The notes: generated by a model not told the origin, from the letters alone. A stretch of DNA of 64,000 nt from Bacteroidales bacterium (GCA_028680705.1 JAQUJY010000002.1:1-64000); one strand, 5' to 3'. Numbered from the stretch's first letter, positions 40,526 through 49,409 are shown. Program-made: numbers and translations.

Positions 40526-41620
40526 TCAAGACTTCATCATTGGAATAAACCTTTTTTCCTGTACCCAAAATCCGCCCATTTTATCGGCAGTAAGGCAAGA
40601 GTGGGGTGGAAGCACTGCGATTAAATCTCCTTCTCTTAGCGATTTAATTGCTTCGCAATTTTTGGCCCTTACCACTCCATGCTCTTGTGATATTGATTCG
40701 AGGTACATCCCCTCAATGGGCTTTGTCCACGTATAATCGGGGTTAAGTTTGCAAACTGCACCAAACGATTTATTTCCATCATTATCGGTATAGAAATCTT
40801 TTGTTAGGTGAACCGCACCTCCCCAAATAATTGCCCGAGAGCGTTCGGGGTAAACCGCAACCACAGGGCAAACCAAGGCTATTGCAATATTGCTTGTAGA
40901 GCAAATTCCGTTTGAGGCCTGTTGCATATCGAAAAAAGTATAGTTACCGGGTCGTAACTCATCAATTCCATCAAACTGCTCACAGGTCCAACTTGTTGGA
41001 GTATCCCCATAGGATATTTTAAGGCTAGGGAATTGTTTAATGTAGTTGTTTTTTAGCTGGTTAAGTTTGCTTGTGACCTCAGTGTTAATCTGTGTAATTT
41101 TGTTTAGGTGATTATTGTACGAATGACCAGCATGGCTTAAAAAGCCATAAAAATTGGTATTTGGGTTCGATAGGATTACTTCGATAGTTTTATCAATTGT
41201 GTCAAAATCTTCTGCTTGTAGCCCTGACCTGTATTGCCCCGTATCAATCTCAATATAAACATTAACTCTGTTTTTTATGCTTTTACTAAGGAGTTTAGCG
41301 TTGCCAAGCGATGAGACTAAAACCTGAAGATTAATGCTTTTGGCAAGTGCATTTACCTCATCCGCTTGTTGGTAGACATAGGGAAATGCAACGGTTATAT
41401 CGTTCCATCCATCCGATGCAAAGTATTGAGCCATGGGAACTGACGAAACAGCTATTTTTCCTATTCCATAATCTCTAAACCATCTTCCAATCTCTATACT
41501 TTGGTGTGTTTTAAAGTGAGGGCGAAGCTCAATACCAAGCCTAAGCGCTTTAGCCAACATGAACTCAATATTTGCTCTGCAAATTTCCTCACTTAAAAGT
41601 AATGTAGGTTTAGAAAACAT
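40526..41620 (-). CDS. D-threonine aldolase/D-serine dehydratase-like PLP enzyme
   Basis: Fold-type III PLP enzyme of 364 residues related to alanine racemase. The PLP lysine is in LRPHFKTHQS near the N-terminus. The C-terminal domain has the metal-binding pair in PPHSCLT (H-x-C), as in D-threonine aldolases and eukaryotic-type D-serine dehydratases. SHAGHSYNNH and SYGDTPTSW support the family. It probably acts on D-amino acids; which one cannot be told. It lies between the PhnP-like hydrolase (22 bp upstream) and TatD (14 bp downstream). Confidence 0.88.
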   Translation of the reverse strand: MFSKPTLLLSEEICRANIEFMLAKALRLGIELRPHFKTHQSIEIGRWFRDYGIGKIAVSSVPMAQYFASDGWNDITVAFPYVYQQADEVNALAKSINLQVLVSSLGNAKLLSKSIKNRVNVYIEIDTGQYRSGLQAEDFDTIDKTIEVILSNPNTNFYGFLSHAGHSYNNHLNKITQINTEVTSKLNQLKNNYIKQFPSLKISYGDTPTSWTCEQFDGIDELRPGNYTFFDMQQASNGICSTSNIAIALVCPVVAVYPERSRAIIWGGAVHLTKDFYTDNDGNKSFGAVCKLNPDYTWTKPIEGMYLESISQEHGVVRAKNCEAIKSLREGDLIAVLPPHSCLTADKMGGFWVQEKRFIPMMKS

Positions 41621-41642
41621 ATAGAAATTAACAGTTTAGAGG

Positions 41643-42404
41643 TTATAAGTCAATCGAAAGCCCATCGTATGCAAGGAAAACATTCTTTGGCAATTCTTTT
41701 TGAACATCTTTATATAGCCCCATTTGGTGGCTTATGTGCGTAATGAATGCTTTGCGGGGACTTAATTCAGAAATTAGTTTAAGCGCTTCGGGTAGTGAGA
41801 AATGGGAGATGTGTTTCTGTTTTCTAAGGGCATTAATGACAAGGTATTGAGTACCAACCATTTTTTCCTTTTCTTCATCGGGTATAAAGTTGGCATCAGT
41901 TAAGTACGTCATATTATCGAACCTAAAACCATATACGGGCATTTTAAAATGGAATGCCCTAATGGGAATAATTTTTATGTCATTTATTGAAAAGGGAAGC
42001 CCATCAATGCTATGAAACGTAATTTCTGGTGTCCCAGGGTATTTGTCTTTAGCAAATATGTAAGGAAATTCGGTTTGCAGTGCCTTCTGAACACGTTCCT
42101 CAGCCCATATATCCATTGGCCGCTTATTAACAAAATTGAAGGCTCTAACGTCATCAATACCCGCAATATGGTCGCGATGTTCGTGGGTTAAAAGGATTGA
42201 ATCGAGGTTTTTAACTTTGGCGCCCAGCATTTGCTGCCTAAAGTCGGGGCCAGCATCAACAAGTATAGAGGTCTTATTATGCTCAATAAGCACGGACGTT
42301 CTAAGCCGTTTGTCGTGTATATCGTTCGACAGGCAAACTGGGCAGTTACAAGCAATAACAGGTACGCCCTGTGAAGTTCCGGTTCCAAGAAAAGTAAGTT
42401 TCAC
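41643..42404 (-). CDS. PhnP-like metallo-beta-lactamase fold hydrolase
   Basis: MBL-fold hydrolase of 253 residues. The N-terminus FLGTGTSQGVPVIACNCPVC carries the cysteine cluster that binds an extra structural metal in PhnP-like phosphodiesterases. The catalytic motif is THEHRDHIAGIDDVRAFN. The start is a GTG at 42404 (minus strand), 29 bp from the stop of the BASS transporter gene. PhnP cleaves cyclic phosphodiesters; the substrate here is unknown, and no phosphonate genes are nearby. Confidence 0.9.
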   Translation of the reverse strand: MKLTFLGTGTSQGVPVIACNCPVCLSNDIHDKRLRTSVLIEHNKTSILVDAGPDFRQQMLGAKVKNLDSILLTHEHRDHIAGIDDVRAFNFVNKRPMDIWAEERVQKALQTEFPYIFAKDKYPGTPEITFHSIDGLPFSINDIKIIPIRAFHFKMPVYGFRFDNMTYLTDANFIPDEEKEKMVGTQYLVINALRKQKHISHFSLPEALKLISELSPRKAFITHISHQMGLYKDVQKELPKNVFLAYDGLSIDL

Positions 42405-42433
42405 TTTTAAAAGTTGATGTAGTTTTAGTTAAA

Positions 42434-43348
42434 CTATGGCTTGCTACTACTGGTTTTCAAAGATAGAAAAATAAGGTACATTAACACTACAACAGCTAGG
42501 ATTGCTGATGGAATTGCAGCCTCTTTACCAAAAAGAGTAAGTGCTGTAAATACAGAGAAACCAGAACTCTTAATGGTAGAGAGCATTTGTTGTGTGATGG
42601 TTAGTTCGGATGAGATTTTTAAACGTTTAGCAACTCTACTGTAAACAAAGCCTAACCCAAAAGTACCAATAACAATGGTGATTACCACTGGCAAAAGAAC
42701 TTTCGGGTTGGTGAAAAAAGCATCGCGATTAACACCCACAGCAACAAATATGAGTAGTGCAAATCCCCAGTCAACAACTTTTCCTCTAATTTTTTGGACT
42801 AATGGAAAAATGGCTTTTATTCTTAAGATTTGGGCAAGCAGTAATGGGATTAACACAAGTTGTACCATGGTTATAAATAGGTTGTATGGTTTTATGCCCT
42901 CGTTTTGTGCTAAAATACCAACAAGTAGCGGTGCAACAACAATGGATGCTGCAAAAGCACCCGTTAGGGCTATAATAGCATAATCGACCTTCCCTTTAAG
43001 TATATATGAAAAAGGGATAATTGCAACACCGGGTGGGGCTGCTACAATTACTACAAAACCGTAAAAAAGTTCTTTGCTGGGCATTAACCACCAAGCAATG
43101 GGCAATAAAACCGCCCCAAATACTAGGTAGTTTAAAATAAAACCCATCATCAGCGTTTTGCCAATCTTTTTTGGATTGTTAAGTAGGAGCAAATTTAGAC
43201 CGGTCATTGAGAAGGTCATAGTTATGCCCAGTATATATATATTGTAATCCTTGATAAGCGGGGCAAAATCGCCAAAAATAAGCCCTGCAATTACTGCCAA
43301 AACAAGTATTGCATTACGATTAAGTAGGATATTCTTAATTATTTTCAT
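42434..43348 (-). CDS. BASS family transporter (bile acid:sodium symporter-like)
   Basis: Integral membrane protein of 304 residues with about nine to ten helices, similar to the bile acid:sodium symporter superfamily. The conserved helix-break regions are visible as VVIVAAPPGVAIIPFSY and TITQQMLSTIKSSGFSVFTAL. The frame opens at 43402, but ATG 43348 lies just before the first helix, and a TAnnTTTG box at 43369-43376 would make the upstream start untranscribed. The substrate is unknown. It heads a minus-strand series with the MBL, PLP and TatD genes. Confidence 0.82.
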   Translation of the reverse strand: MKIIKNILLNRNAILVLAVIAGLIFGDFAPLIKDYNIYILGITMTFSMTGLNLLLLNNPKKIGKTLMMGFILNYLVFGAVLLPIAWWLMPSKELFYGFVVIVAAPPGVAIIPFSYILKGKVDYAIIALTGAFAASIVVAPLLVGILAQNEGIKPYNLFITMVQLVLIPLLLAQILRIKAIFPLVQKIRGKVVDWGFALLIFVAVGVNRDAFFTNPKVLLPVVITIVIGTFGLGFVYSRVAKRLKISSELTITQQMLSTIKSSGFSVFTALTLFGKEAAIPSAILAVVVLMYLIFLSLKTSSSKP

Positions 43349-43368
43349 TGAAGTTTCAATTGTTTTTT

Positions 43369-43376
43369 CAAATATA
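43369..43376 (-). promoter_or_regulatory. Bacteroidota -7 promoter box for the BASS transporter operon
   Basis: Minus strand reads TATATTTG, matching TAnnTTTG, 21 bp upstream of ATG 43348. It supports the shorter start of the transporter gene. Confidence 0.42.
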
Positions 43377-43406
43377 GCACTTAACTTTTTTATCTTTAGC
43401 AAAAAA

Positions 43407-44114
43407 ATGACTGGTACACTTTACCTCATTCCTACCACCCTGGGGAGTGATAAATGGCAAGATGTTATTCCACTGTATGTTTCGCAAATTGCCCGGGATA
43501 CAAGACACTTTGTGGTTGAGGACATAAGAACCGCAAGGCGATATTTATCGCGCTTAGAAATGCCTGTTCCCATTAGCGACCTTCATTTTGAACTGTTGAA
43601 TGAACACACAATCCAGCAGGATGTTCACAAATTGCTATTGCCATTGTTGGATGGGTTATCGGTTGGCTTGATGTCTGAAGCTGGGGTTCCCGCTGTTGCC
43701 GACCCAGGTGCATCGTTAGTTGCGCTTGCTCATAAGCATGGTATTCCGGTTGTTCCACTAGTTGGGCCGAGTAGTATAGTAATGGCTCTTATGGCAAGTG
43801 GATTTAATGGGCAAAACTTTGCTTTTGTGGGTTATCTGCCTATTAAAGCCAAAGAGCGGGAACGGCGAATAGCTCAACTTGAGCAGCGCTCACGAGAAGA
43901 GAACCAGACGCAGCTATTTATTGAGACTCCGTATCGGAACAATCATCTTTTGAGCAGTTTACTGTCAACGCTTAAACCTGAAACATTGCTTCATATTTCA
44001 TGCGACTTAACGCTACCTACTGAACTTGTACTTACGCAGAGCGTAAAGGAATGGAAAAAGAAAATGCCCGATTTGCATAAGCGACCGAGCATTTTTGGAA
44101 TATATGTATCATAG
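43407..44114 (+). CDS. RsmI-like SAM-dependent methyltransferase (tetrapyrrole methylase fold)
   Basis: Methyltransferase of 235 residues with the RsmI-type fold. It shows the SEAGVPAVADPGASLVALAH and PLVGPSSIVMALMASGFNGQ motifs shared with 16S rRNA C1402 2'-O-methyltransferase, plus the FIETPYRNNHLL segment. It differs at the N-terminus from typical RsmI, so it may be a paralogue with another substrate. The frame extends upstream through antisense of the BASS gene; ATG 43407 is the sensible start. Confidence 0.88.
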   Translation: MTGTLYLIPTTLGSDKWQDVIPLYVSQIARDTRHFVVEDIRTARRYLSRLEMPVPISDLHFELLNEHTIQQDVHKLLLPLLDGLSVGLMSEAGVPAVADPGASLVALAHKHGIPVVPLVGPSSIVMALMASGFNGQNFAFVGYLPIKAKERERRIAQLEQRSREENQTQLFIETPYRNNHLLSSLLSTLKPETLLHISCDLTLPTELVLTQSVKEWKKKMPDLHKRPSIFGIYVS

Positions 44115-44133
44115 TAAGCAATAGCTAATTGCT
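44115..44133. terminator. Possible hairpin between convergent genes
   Basis: Perfect 7-bp stem (44115-44121 with 44127-44133) with a 5-nt loop in the 29-bp gap between convergent genes. No T tract follows, so its role as terminator is uncertain. Confidence 0.3.
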
Positions 44134-44143
44134 TTGGGTATTA

Positions 44144-45166
44144 TCATTCTACACTTTCATCTTCAGGAGAAGTTTTTGTTAGAATGTTTAACTCAAATAC
44201 TAATGGAGTGTAAGGATTTATTGTTGATGAACCGCTGTTGCCATATGCAAATTTACTCGGAATAAGAATTTTTGCATCAGTATAGGTTTGTAGATTTTTT
44301 AAGGCTAATGAGAAGCCTTTAATATGGGTTGATGAACCATCAGTATCACTAGTGTCAACTGTAACGCTAATCGGCGCATAGTCTCTGTTTGGATCGTAAA
44401 TGTCATTCTCCTTGGCAACCTCAATTACATTGGTGTCGAAAACCCAATCATCAAAAAAAGTTCCAGTATAGTAGAGTTTTACTACATCTTTGTCCCCAAT
44501 ACTATCGCGACTTTCTGTCTCAGGAAGAGTGCTTGCGGTATTTTCAAGGATGTAAATTCCATCAACCAAAGCGTCTTCAATGATTAAATCAGGATAGTTC
44601 TCGCTGATATATTCTTCAATTATTTGCTGCTCGTATTCCTCAGGGTTGGCAACTACTTTGTTAAGTTTAATATCAAAAATAACCGAAGAAAATGGAAGTA
44701 AACCTTGATGGCGCGTATTACCATACGCTAACTTTGATGGTATAATTAATTTAGCAATGCCTCCTTCGTTCATATAGGAAAAACCTTCCTCTAAACCCTT
44801 AATGATAGTTGGTACCGAAAGGTTATACTGGATGTATTTAGAGGAATAGTGAATCTGTGGGGAGTAAATATCGTAAAGTTTTGCTGTGGCTTTATTGGTT
44901 GTTTCGAAAACGTAGTCATCCAAGTTACGACCAGTATATTCGAAAAGTAAAAAATCATTATCGCTAACTGAAGCCCCAGTACCCTCCTGCTCAATGATGA
45001 TGTACAAACCCGACTCGGTAGGTTTAGCATCAGGATAATGAATGCTCATATAAGCTTGGAGCCTCAAGAGTTCATCAGATTCTCTTTCGTCAACTTCTTC
45101 TTCACATGAACAAAAGGCAATAACTCCGAAAACGGCTAAAAGTAAAAAAAGGTATTTTCTCTTCAT
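44144..45166 (-). CDS. Lipoprotein with two FKBP-type domains
   Basis: Envelope lipoprotein of 340 residues. The signal peptide ends near F-C-S-C. Two FKBP-like domains follow (about 55-165 and 195-330), each with the IIKGLEEGF or HIKGFSLAL segment and an IIPSKLAYGN / LIPSKFAYGN motif, which keeps the Tyr equivalent to FKBP12 Tyr82. They could be peptidyl-prolyl isomerases or non-catalytic chaperone domains. It is the last of four consecutive FKBP lipoprotein genes; the next one upstream is 8 bp away. Confidence 0.87.
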   Translation of the reverse strand: MKRKYLFLLLAVFGVIAFCSCEEEVDERESDELLRLQAYMSIHYPDAKPTESGLYIIIEQEGTGASVSDNDFLLFEYTGRNLDDYVFETTNKATAKLYDIYSPQIHYSSKYIQYNLSVPTIIKGLEEGFSYMNEGGIAKLIIPSKLAYGNTRHQGLLPFSSVIFDIKLNKVVANPEEYEQQIIEEYISENYPDLIIEDALVDGIYILENTASTLPETESRDSIGDKDVVKLYYTGTFFDDWVFDTNVIEVAKENDIYDPNRDYAPISVTVDTSDTDGSSTHIKGFSLALKNLQTYTDAKILIPSKFAYGNSGSSTINPYTPLVFELNILTKTSPEDESVE

Positions 45167-45174
45167 CTTGTTAA

Positions 45175-46077
45175 TTATTTTGTCTTAATACTATCGAGCA
45201 TTATTTGGAATAGCATTGGTTCGTAAGGGTCAATGCTATCGTTACCTTGTGTGCCAAATGCAAGGCATGATGGTAAAACTAACTGAGCCCGTTCGCCTTC
45301 CGATAACCTAAGAAATCCATGTAAAAGTCCTTCTAAAAGGTCGTTTTCGTTTAGCGCTACTTTTTTCGACTCAGTAGGTAGAATAATTGCATTACTATCG
45401 TGTAGCGATTGCCCCTTAAACTTTACATATAGGGTGTCGCCTAACGTAAAATTTGAATCGTTGTTGGTATGTTCAAGAACGTTTATCCAAAAGCCTACAG
45501 AATCTAAAGAATAACCCTGTAAATTGGCCACAAAGTTATTGATAAAATTTTGCTCTTGGATAATTTGTTGATTTTTAACGTAAATTATGAAGATATTGTA
45601 TGCCAAGGGTGACCAAGAAGGAATTGGTCCAGCAGAGTTTTCTTGAAAGCCAAATTCAGCGGGGAAAAGTATAATGCCGCCTTCATTATCGCGGCATAGC
45701 ATTAGACCTCTGTTTAACCCTTCTATAAAGTTTGACGATCCTGCAATGGTTTTAACTGGCGTAAATTCTCGAACGGAGGTATCGAGATTATATTCTTCGG
45801 CTAATTCAAGTATATTGGTATCGAACACATTTCCGTTTAGCGTGTATCCAACGTACCAAAATGCAATGGAATCGTTTGGTGCAATTCTATTTCCAAAGCC
45901 CTTTTTTTGAATTGCATAGTAAACGCCATTTTGTTTGGTGTAGCTAAGGTTATTCTTTTTTAGAAAAGCTTCAATTTTCGATTCGTCTGAGATTCTCCTA
46001 TCATCATCTATTGAGCCCTCACAGCCAGATAGAACAAATGCAGCAAATAAAATTAGTAGAAGACACCTGTTAATCAT
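45175..46077 (-). CDS. Lipoprotein with two FKBP-like domains
   Basis: Lipoprotein of 300 residues with lipobox L-S-G-C in the signal peptide. The first FKBP-like domain (about 45-170) has NGNVFDTN and FIEGLNRGLMLC. The second (about 185-297) is more divergent, with the LLEGLLHGFLRL and LPSCLAFGTQGNDSI segments. Several proline-pocket residues differ from catalytic FKBPs, so isomerase activity is doubtful, at least in domain 2. Its start overlaps the stop of the upstream FKBP gene by 4 bp (ATGA), showing tight coupling. Confidence 0.85.
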   Translation of the reverse strand: MINRCLLLILFAAFVLSGCEGSIDDDRRISDESKIEAFLKKNNLSYTKQNGVYYAIQKKGFGNRIAPNDSIAFWYVGYTLNGNVFDTNILELAEEYNLDTSVREFTPVKTIAGSSNFIEGLNRGLMLCRDNEGGIILFPAEFGFQENSAGPIPSWSPLAYNIFIIYVKNQQIIQEQNFINNFVANLQGYSLDSVGFWINVLEHTNNDSNFTLGDTLYVKFKGQSLHDSNAIILPTESKKVALNENDLLEGLLHGFLRLSEGERAQLVLPSCLAFGTQGNDSIDPYEPMLFQIMLDSIKTK

Positions 46078-46958
46078 TTGTTCTTTGGTTTTACCTCAAT
46101 AACTTCAACCTCAAATATTACAGGTGTAAATGCTGGTACAATTCCGGTGGAACTACCACCTTGGCCAAAGGCCAAATGAGATGGAATAATGAAGATTGCT
46201 CTCTCTTGTGGGTACATCATTCCTATTGCTTCTTCCAAGCCAGGGATTACCTGCCATTTCTGTCCATAAACAAACTGAAATGCCTCGTTCCTCTTTTGGG
46301 TAGAGTCGAAGTATTTTCCGTTAAAAAACCTTCCTTCAAAATGAATGGCAATGGTATCGCCAACCTGTATTTTATTGCCAGTACCAGGCTCAATGGGGAT
46401 GTAGAAAATTCCAGATGCAGTTTGCTCAAAGTCATTGGTTTGCTCATCGATATACTGCTTCAGAAGTATTTTTTCATATTCACCAAAATCTTCAATCCAG
46501 TGCAAAAATATCTCTTTCTCGCTCTGATAGGCTTTTTCGCTCATTATGCCAAGCATTTTTATATCAACCCTAAGAAAATCGTCGGCTTTAAAAAATTTAG
46601 GTATTGTAGTCTCAATGGTTTTAGTAAAAAAATCGGTGGAGGAGAGATAGAAGGTAGCGCTATCACCTGATGCAAGCATAGTAAAACATTCGTCAATTGA
46701 TCCCGCAAATTGGGGTTCAGTAATTTGGAAAGTTCTCACACCTTGAAAAAAGACGGAGTCGTATGGCGTACGGTAAGAAACAAGAACATTTACAAAGTCG
46801 GTAGGCTTTGCTTTTTTGTCGGTTTCTCCAATGGTTATTAGCTTGTAGTGAATGTTCGATTTTGTAACGCTAAAATCCGGAAAAATTTTAGATTTATTGC
46901 CACAACTGTTAACTATAACTATAGTTGCTAAAAGGGTTAGTGTTTTAAGGTGTTTCAT
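46074..46958 (-). CDS. Lipoprotein with FKBP-type peptidyl-prolyl isomerase domain
   Basis: Lipoprotein of 294 residues; the signal ends in V-N-S-C. The N-terminal half (about 30-150) looks like a degenerate FKBP domain. The C-terminal half (about 175-290) is a good FKBP domain with GKYFDST (F-D pair), QVIPGLEEAIGMM, IIPSHLAFGQGG and a final FEVEVIEV strand. It probably assists folding of secreted or outer-membrane proteins. It overlaps the next FKBP gene by 4 bp and lies 55 bp downstream of the first of the group. Confidence 0.88.
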   Translation of the reverse strand: MKHLKTLTLLATIVIVNSCGNKSKIFPDFSVTKSNIHYKLITIGETDKKAKPTDFVNVLVSYRTPYDSVFFQGVRTFQITEPQFAGSIDECFTMLASGDSATFYLSSTDFFTKTIETTIPKFFKADDFLRVDIKMLGIMSEKAYQSEKEIFLHWIEDFGEYEKILLKQYIDEQTNDFEQTASGIFYIPIEPGTGNKIQVGDTIAIHFEGRFFNGKYFDSTQKRNEAFQFVYGQKWQVIPGLEEAIGMMYPQERAIFIIPSHLAFGQGGSSTGIVPAFTPVIFEVEVIEVKPKNK

Positions 46959-47013
46959 GTGGTAACCTCTTTTAAGTTTATCGTTATTTTGGGTAAAGTT
47001 AATTAAAATTAGC

Positions 47014-47547
47014 CTAATTTTTTATTACGGCAAGCAATTCAATATCAAAAACCAGAATTGCCAAAGGTGGAATTCTGTTATTATCGCCAATTAGTCCATG
47101 GGCAAGGTGAGGAGGGAGGATGAATTTTCCCTTTTGCCCCTCTTTCATGAGTAGGACTGCCATCTCCAATCCGGACTCAACTCCACCATGCCCCACTAAA
47201 AACTCTTTGGGCGATCCTTTTTTGGTGTTATAGCACTCGGTGCCATCAAGTAGGGATACTTTATAGTTTAATATTACAATATTATTCGTTTCTACATAAT
47301 CGCCAGTTGGCTCTCCCCAAACCAAGTAGAACAATCCTGCTTTGTTCTCTTGCATTCCTTCAAGTTGCTGTTTTTCAATATAGGCCTCTATCTGCTCCTT
47401 ATCTTTCACAACTAGCAGTCTATTTACATGCTCAAGTTGTTTTTTGATTTCGGTTGGATTTAGTCTTTTTGTGTTTCCATTACCCCTTTGTTTGCACCCA
47501 ACTAAAAGCAAAACAGCAATTAATACTAAGATGATGTTTTTTTTCAT
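47014..47547 (-). CDS. FKBP-like lipoprotein (GldI-like)
   Basis: Lipoprotein of 177 residues with lipobox L-V-G-C and a single FKBP-like domain (about 60-175). The region equivalent to the catalytic pocket is altered: C-Y-N stands where F-D is usual, and HLAHG replaces the HLAYG-type motif. It resembles the gliding-motility protein GldI of Flavobacterium in size and layout, but no other gliding genes are in the window, so the name is not applied. It begins the run of four FKBP lipoproteins, 1 bp after the DHH phosphoesterase gene. Confidence 0.83.
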   Translation of the reverse strand: MKKNIILVLIAVLLLVGCKQRGNGNTKRLNPTEIKKQLEHVNRLLVVKDKEQIEAYIEKQQLEGMQENKAGLFYLVWGEPTGDYVETNNIVILNYKVSLLDGTECYNTKKGSPKEFLVGHGGVESGLEMAVLLMKEGQKGKFILPPHLAHGLIGDNNRIPPLAILVFDIELLAVIKN

Positions 47548-47548
47548 A

Positions 47549-48571
47549 CTAATTATTTAGCTGCTCTGAGTACTCTTCGATAATTTTAATGAAAGCATTC
47601 TCAGTTTCAGTAAGGGTAGTAGGCGATTTGCCTCCCGCAGCATTTTTGTGTCCGCCACCATTGAAATATCTCTCGCTTATTAAATTGACAGGGAAACTAC
47701 CTCTTGAGCGTAACGATACTTTCACTTGATTAGTATTCTCAATAAAAAGCGCTGAAAACACAATGTTCTCTATTGATAAAGGGTAATTTACAAGTCCTTC
47801 GGTATCGCCTATTTTATAGTCAAATTGCTCTAACTCGTTTTTTGTGAGAGATATAAAGGCAGCCCTTTGCTTTGGAAAAACTTTCATTTTTTGGGCAAGT
47901 GCATAGCCTAGCAGTCTCATTCTCTCTTCGGAGAAGGTATTGTAAACATTTTGCTGAGCCACTTCAATGTCAATTCCCATTTTAACCAATTGTGCAACAA
48001 CCTCAAAGGTTCTTGGGTTAGAGCATCCGTAGTTAAACGATCCTGTATCAGTCATTATTCCAGTATAAATGCATATTGCAGCATCTGGGCTAATAAGTTC
48101 GTGCCCTTTAAGCGCAAGGGCAAATTCAAAAACTAACTCAGCGGTAGAACTAACGTTAGTATCCGATATATAGTGGGCAAATACATTGTCAGGGTTAGGA
48201 TGATGGTCAATAAGGATTTTTGTTCCTTTTGCCTTATCAAAATCGTCACTCAATTTTTCTAGTCTTGCAGAACCATTATAGTCAAGCGAAAAGATAATAT
48301 CAGCTTCAGCCAGTAACCTTTTTGCTTCTACTTTTTGCTTTGAATATTTTACTATTTTGTCTGCCTCGGGCAACCAGTTAAGAAAACTGGGAACTTCATT
48401 GGGGAGAATCATCTGTGCGTTGAGCCCCATTTTTTTTAGGATGAAGTGCAATCCTAAAACCGAACCAATTGCATCGCCATCGGGGTTATGGTGTGAAGTG
48501 ATGACAATTTTTTTTGTGGGGATTAATATCTGTTTGATTTTCTGAATCTCTGATGGAAAAAAGTCACTCAT
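47549..48571 (-). CDS. DHH family phosphoesterase (NrnA-like oligoribonuclease/pAp phosphatase)
   Basis: DHH/DHHA1 phosphoesterase of 340 residues. Metal-binding motifs are SHHNPDGDAIGS, LDYNGSARL and LIDHHPNPDN (DHH). The C-terminal DHHA1 domain shows RSRGSFPVN and the GGGHKNAAGG loop. NrnA-like enzymes degrade nano-RNA and dephosphorylate 3'-phosphoadenosine 5'-phosphate. It heads a tight minus-strand operon with the four FKBP lipoproteins, and a TAnnTTTG box lies 25 bp upstream. The functional link with the lipoproteins is not obvious. Confidence 0.93.
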   Translation of the reverse strand: MSDFFPSEIQKIKQILIPTKKIVITSHHNPDGDAIGSVLGLHFILKKMGLNAQMILPNEVPSFLNWLPEADKIVKYSKQKVEAKRLLAEADIIFSLDYNGSARLEKLSDDFDKAKGTKILIDHHPNPDNVFAHYISDTNVSSTAELVFEFALALKGHELISPDAAICIYTGIMTDTGSFNYGCSNPRTFEVVAQLVKMGIDIEVAQQNVYNTFSEERMRLLGYALAQKMKVFPKQRAAFISLTKNELEQFDYKIGDTEGLVNYPLSIENIVFSALFIENTNQVKVSLRSRGSFPVNLISERYFNGGGHKNAAGGKSPTTLTETENAFIKIIEEYSEQLNN

Positions 48572-48595
48572 AAGTCACATTGTTTTAGCAAAACC

Positions 48596-48603
48596 CAAAG
48601 TTA
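48596..48603 (-). promoter_or_regulatory. Bacteroidota -7 promoter box for the DHH/FKBP operon
   Basis: Minus strand reads TAACTTTG, matching TAnnTTTG and identical to the yidC and guaA boxes, 25 bp upstream of the DHH gene ATG. Confidence 0.48.
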
Positions 48604-48671
48604 ATATAAAAAACACGGCAGCTATTAAAAAAATCTTCCTAAATTTAAGGGGTATAAATATGAGTATAATT

Positions 48672-49094
48672 ATGGTAAATAATAGAACTTTTTCGCTTAT
48701 TAAGCCTAGTGCAGTTAAAAACGACTACCATGGTGAAATTATCTACTTGATTACCAAGGCTGGTTTTAAGCTTAAGGCAATTAAGATGGTAAAACTGAGT
48801 ATTGAGGATGCAAGTCGGTTTTATGCTATGCATAAGGGTAAGGAGTTTTTCGATGAACTTATACGTTTTATTAGTTCTGGGCCAATTTTAGCGCTGGTGC
48901 TTGAGAAGGAGAATGCTGTTGAAGATTTTCGGAAGTTAATTGGTGCCACCAATCCCGCAAAGGCTGAACATGGTACTATACGACAGCAATTTGGCGAGAG
49001 CATTACCAAAAATGCAGTACATGGTGCCGATAGCTCTGAGAATGCACAAAAGGAGTGGTCTTTTTTCTTCTCTGAGAGAGAAATCCTAAACTAA
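48672..49094 (+). CDS. ndk: Nucleoside diphosphate kinase
   Basis: Enzyme of 140 residues that transfers the gamma phosphate of ATP to other nucleoside diphosphates. NRTFSLIKPSAV opens the protein, GATNPAKAEHGTIRQQFG is present, and the phosphorylated histidine is in NAVHGADSSENA. ATG 48672 gives the usual M-x-x-x-R-T-F start. ATG 48660, four codons upstream and preceded by AAGGGG, is an equally reasonable choice. Two small departures from the standard sequence (Ser in IKPSA, His in EHGT) do not touch the catalytic histidine. Confidence 0.94.
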   Translation: MVNNRTFSLIKPSAVKNDYHGEIIYLITKAGFKLKAIKMVKLSIEDASRFYAMHKGKEFFDELIRFISSGPILALVLEKENAVEDFRKLIGATNPAKAEHGTIRQQFGESITKNAVHGADSSENAQKEWSFFFSEREILN

Positions 49095-49115
49095 TAGGAG
49101 ACTTTACTCAAGTTC

Positions 49116-49409
49116 TTATCTCAGAATAACACCCTTTATGCTATTAGAGCCCAGATGTTTGTTTAATGCTTCAGTAATCTTTGAACGCTGCATTGATAAC
49201 TCTTGACGTAGGGTTGGTGATTTTAGTTGAACTATTAGCTTACCGTTTTTAAAGTATACGTCATTTGTGAGTTTGGTAATATTCGGGCCCATAACTGCTG
49301 ACCAAGAGCTAATTATTACAACTTCATTTATTTTATCTTTGTGTTTATACTGGTCTAAAAATTCCTTTATGGCTTCGCCTAAGCTAAGTGTATTCGATTT
49401 TCTGGCCAT
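49116..49409 (-). CDS. DUF721 domain protein
   Basis: Small basic protein of 97 residues of the DUF721 (DciA-like) family. Visible: the LGEAIKEFLDQYKHKDKINEVVIISSWSAVMG-type N-terminal helix region and the C-terminal LIVQLKSPTLRQELSMQR strand/helix segment. In many bacteria DUF721 genes sit beside recF or dnaA, and DciA members load the replicative helicase; here it starts 6 bp after recF. A helicase-loading role is inferred from family and context only. Confidence 0.88.
   Translation of the reverse strand: MARKSNTLSLGEAIKEFLDQYKHKDKINEVVIISSWSAVMGPNITKLTNDVYFKNGKLIVQLKSPTLRQELSMQRSKITEALNKHLGSNSIKGVILR

Noticed and set aside
46161..46670. 169-codon open frame antisense to an FKBP lipoprotein gene
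   Set aside because: Entirely within a well-supported gene on the other strand, with no domain, signal peptide or promoter.
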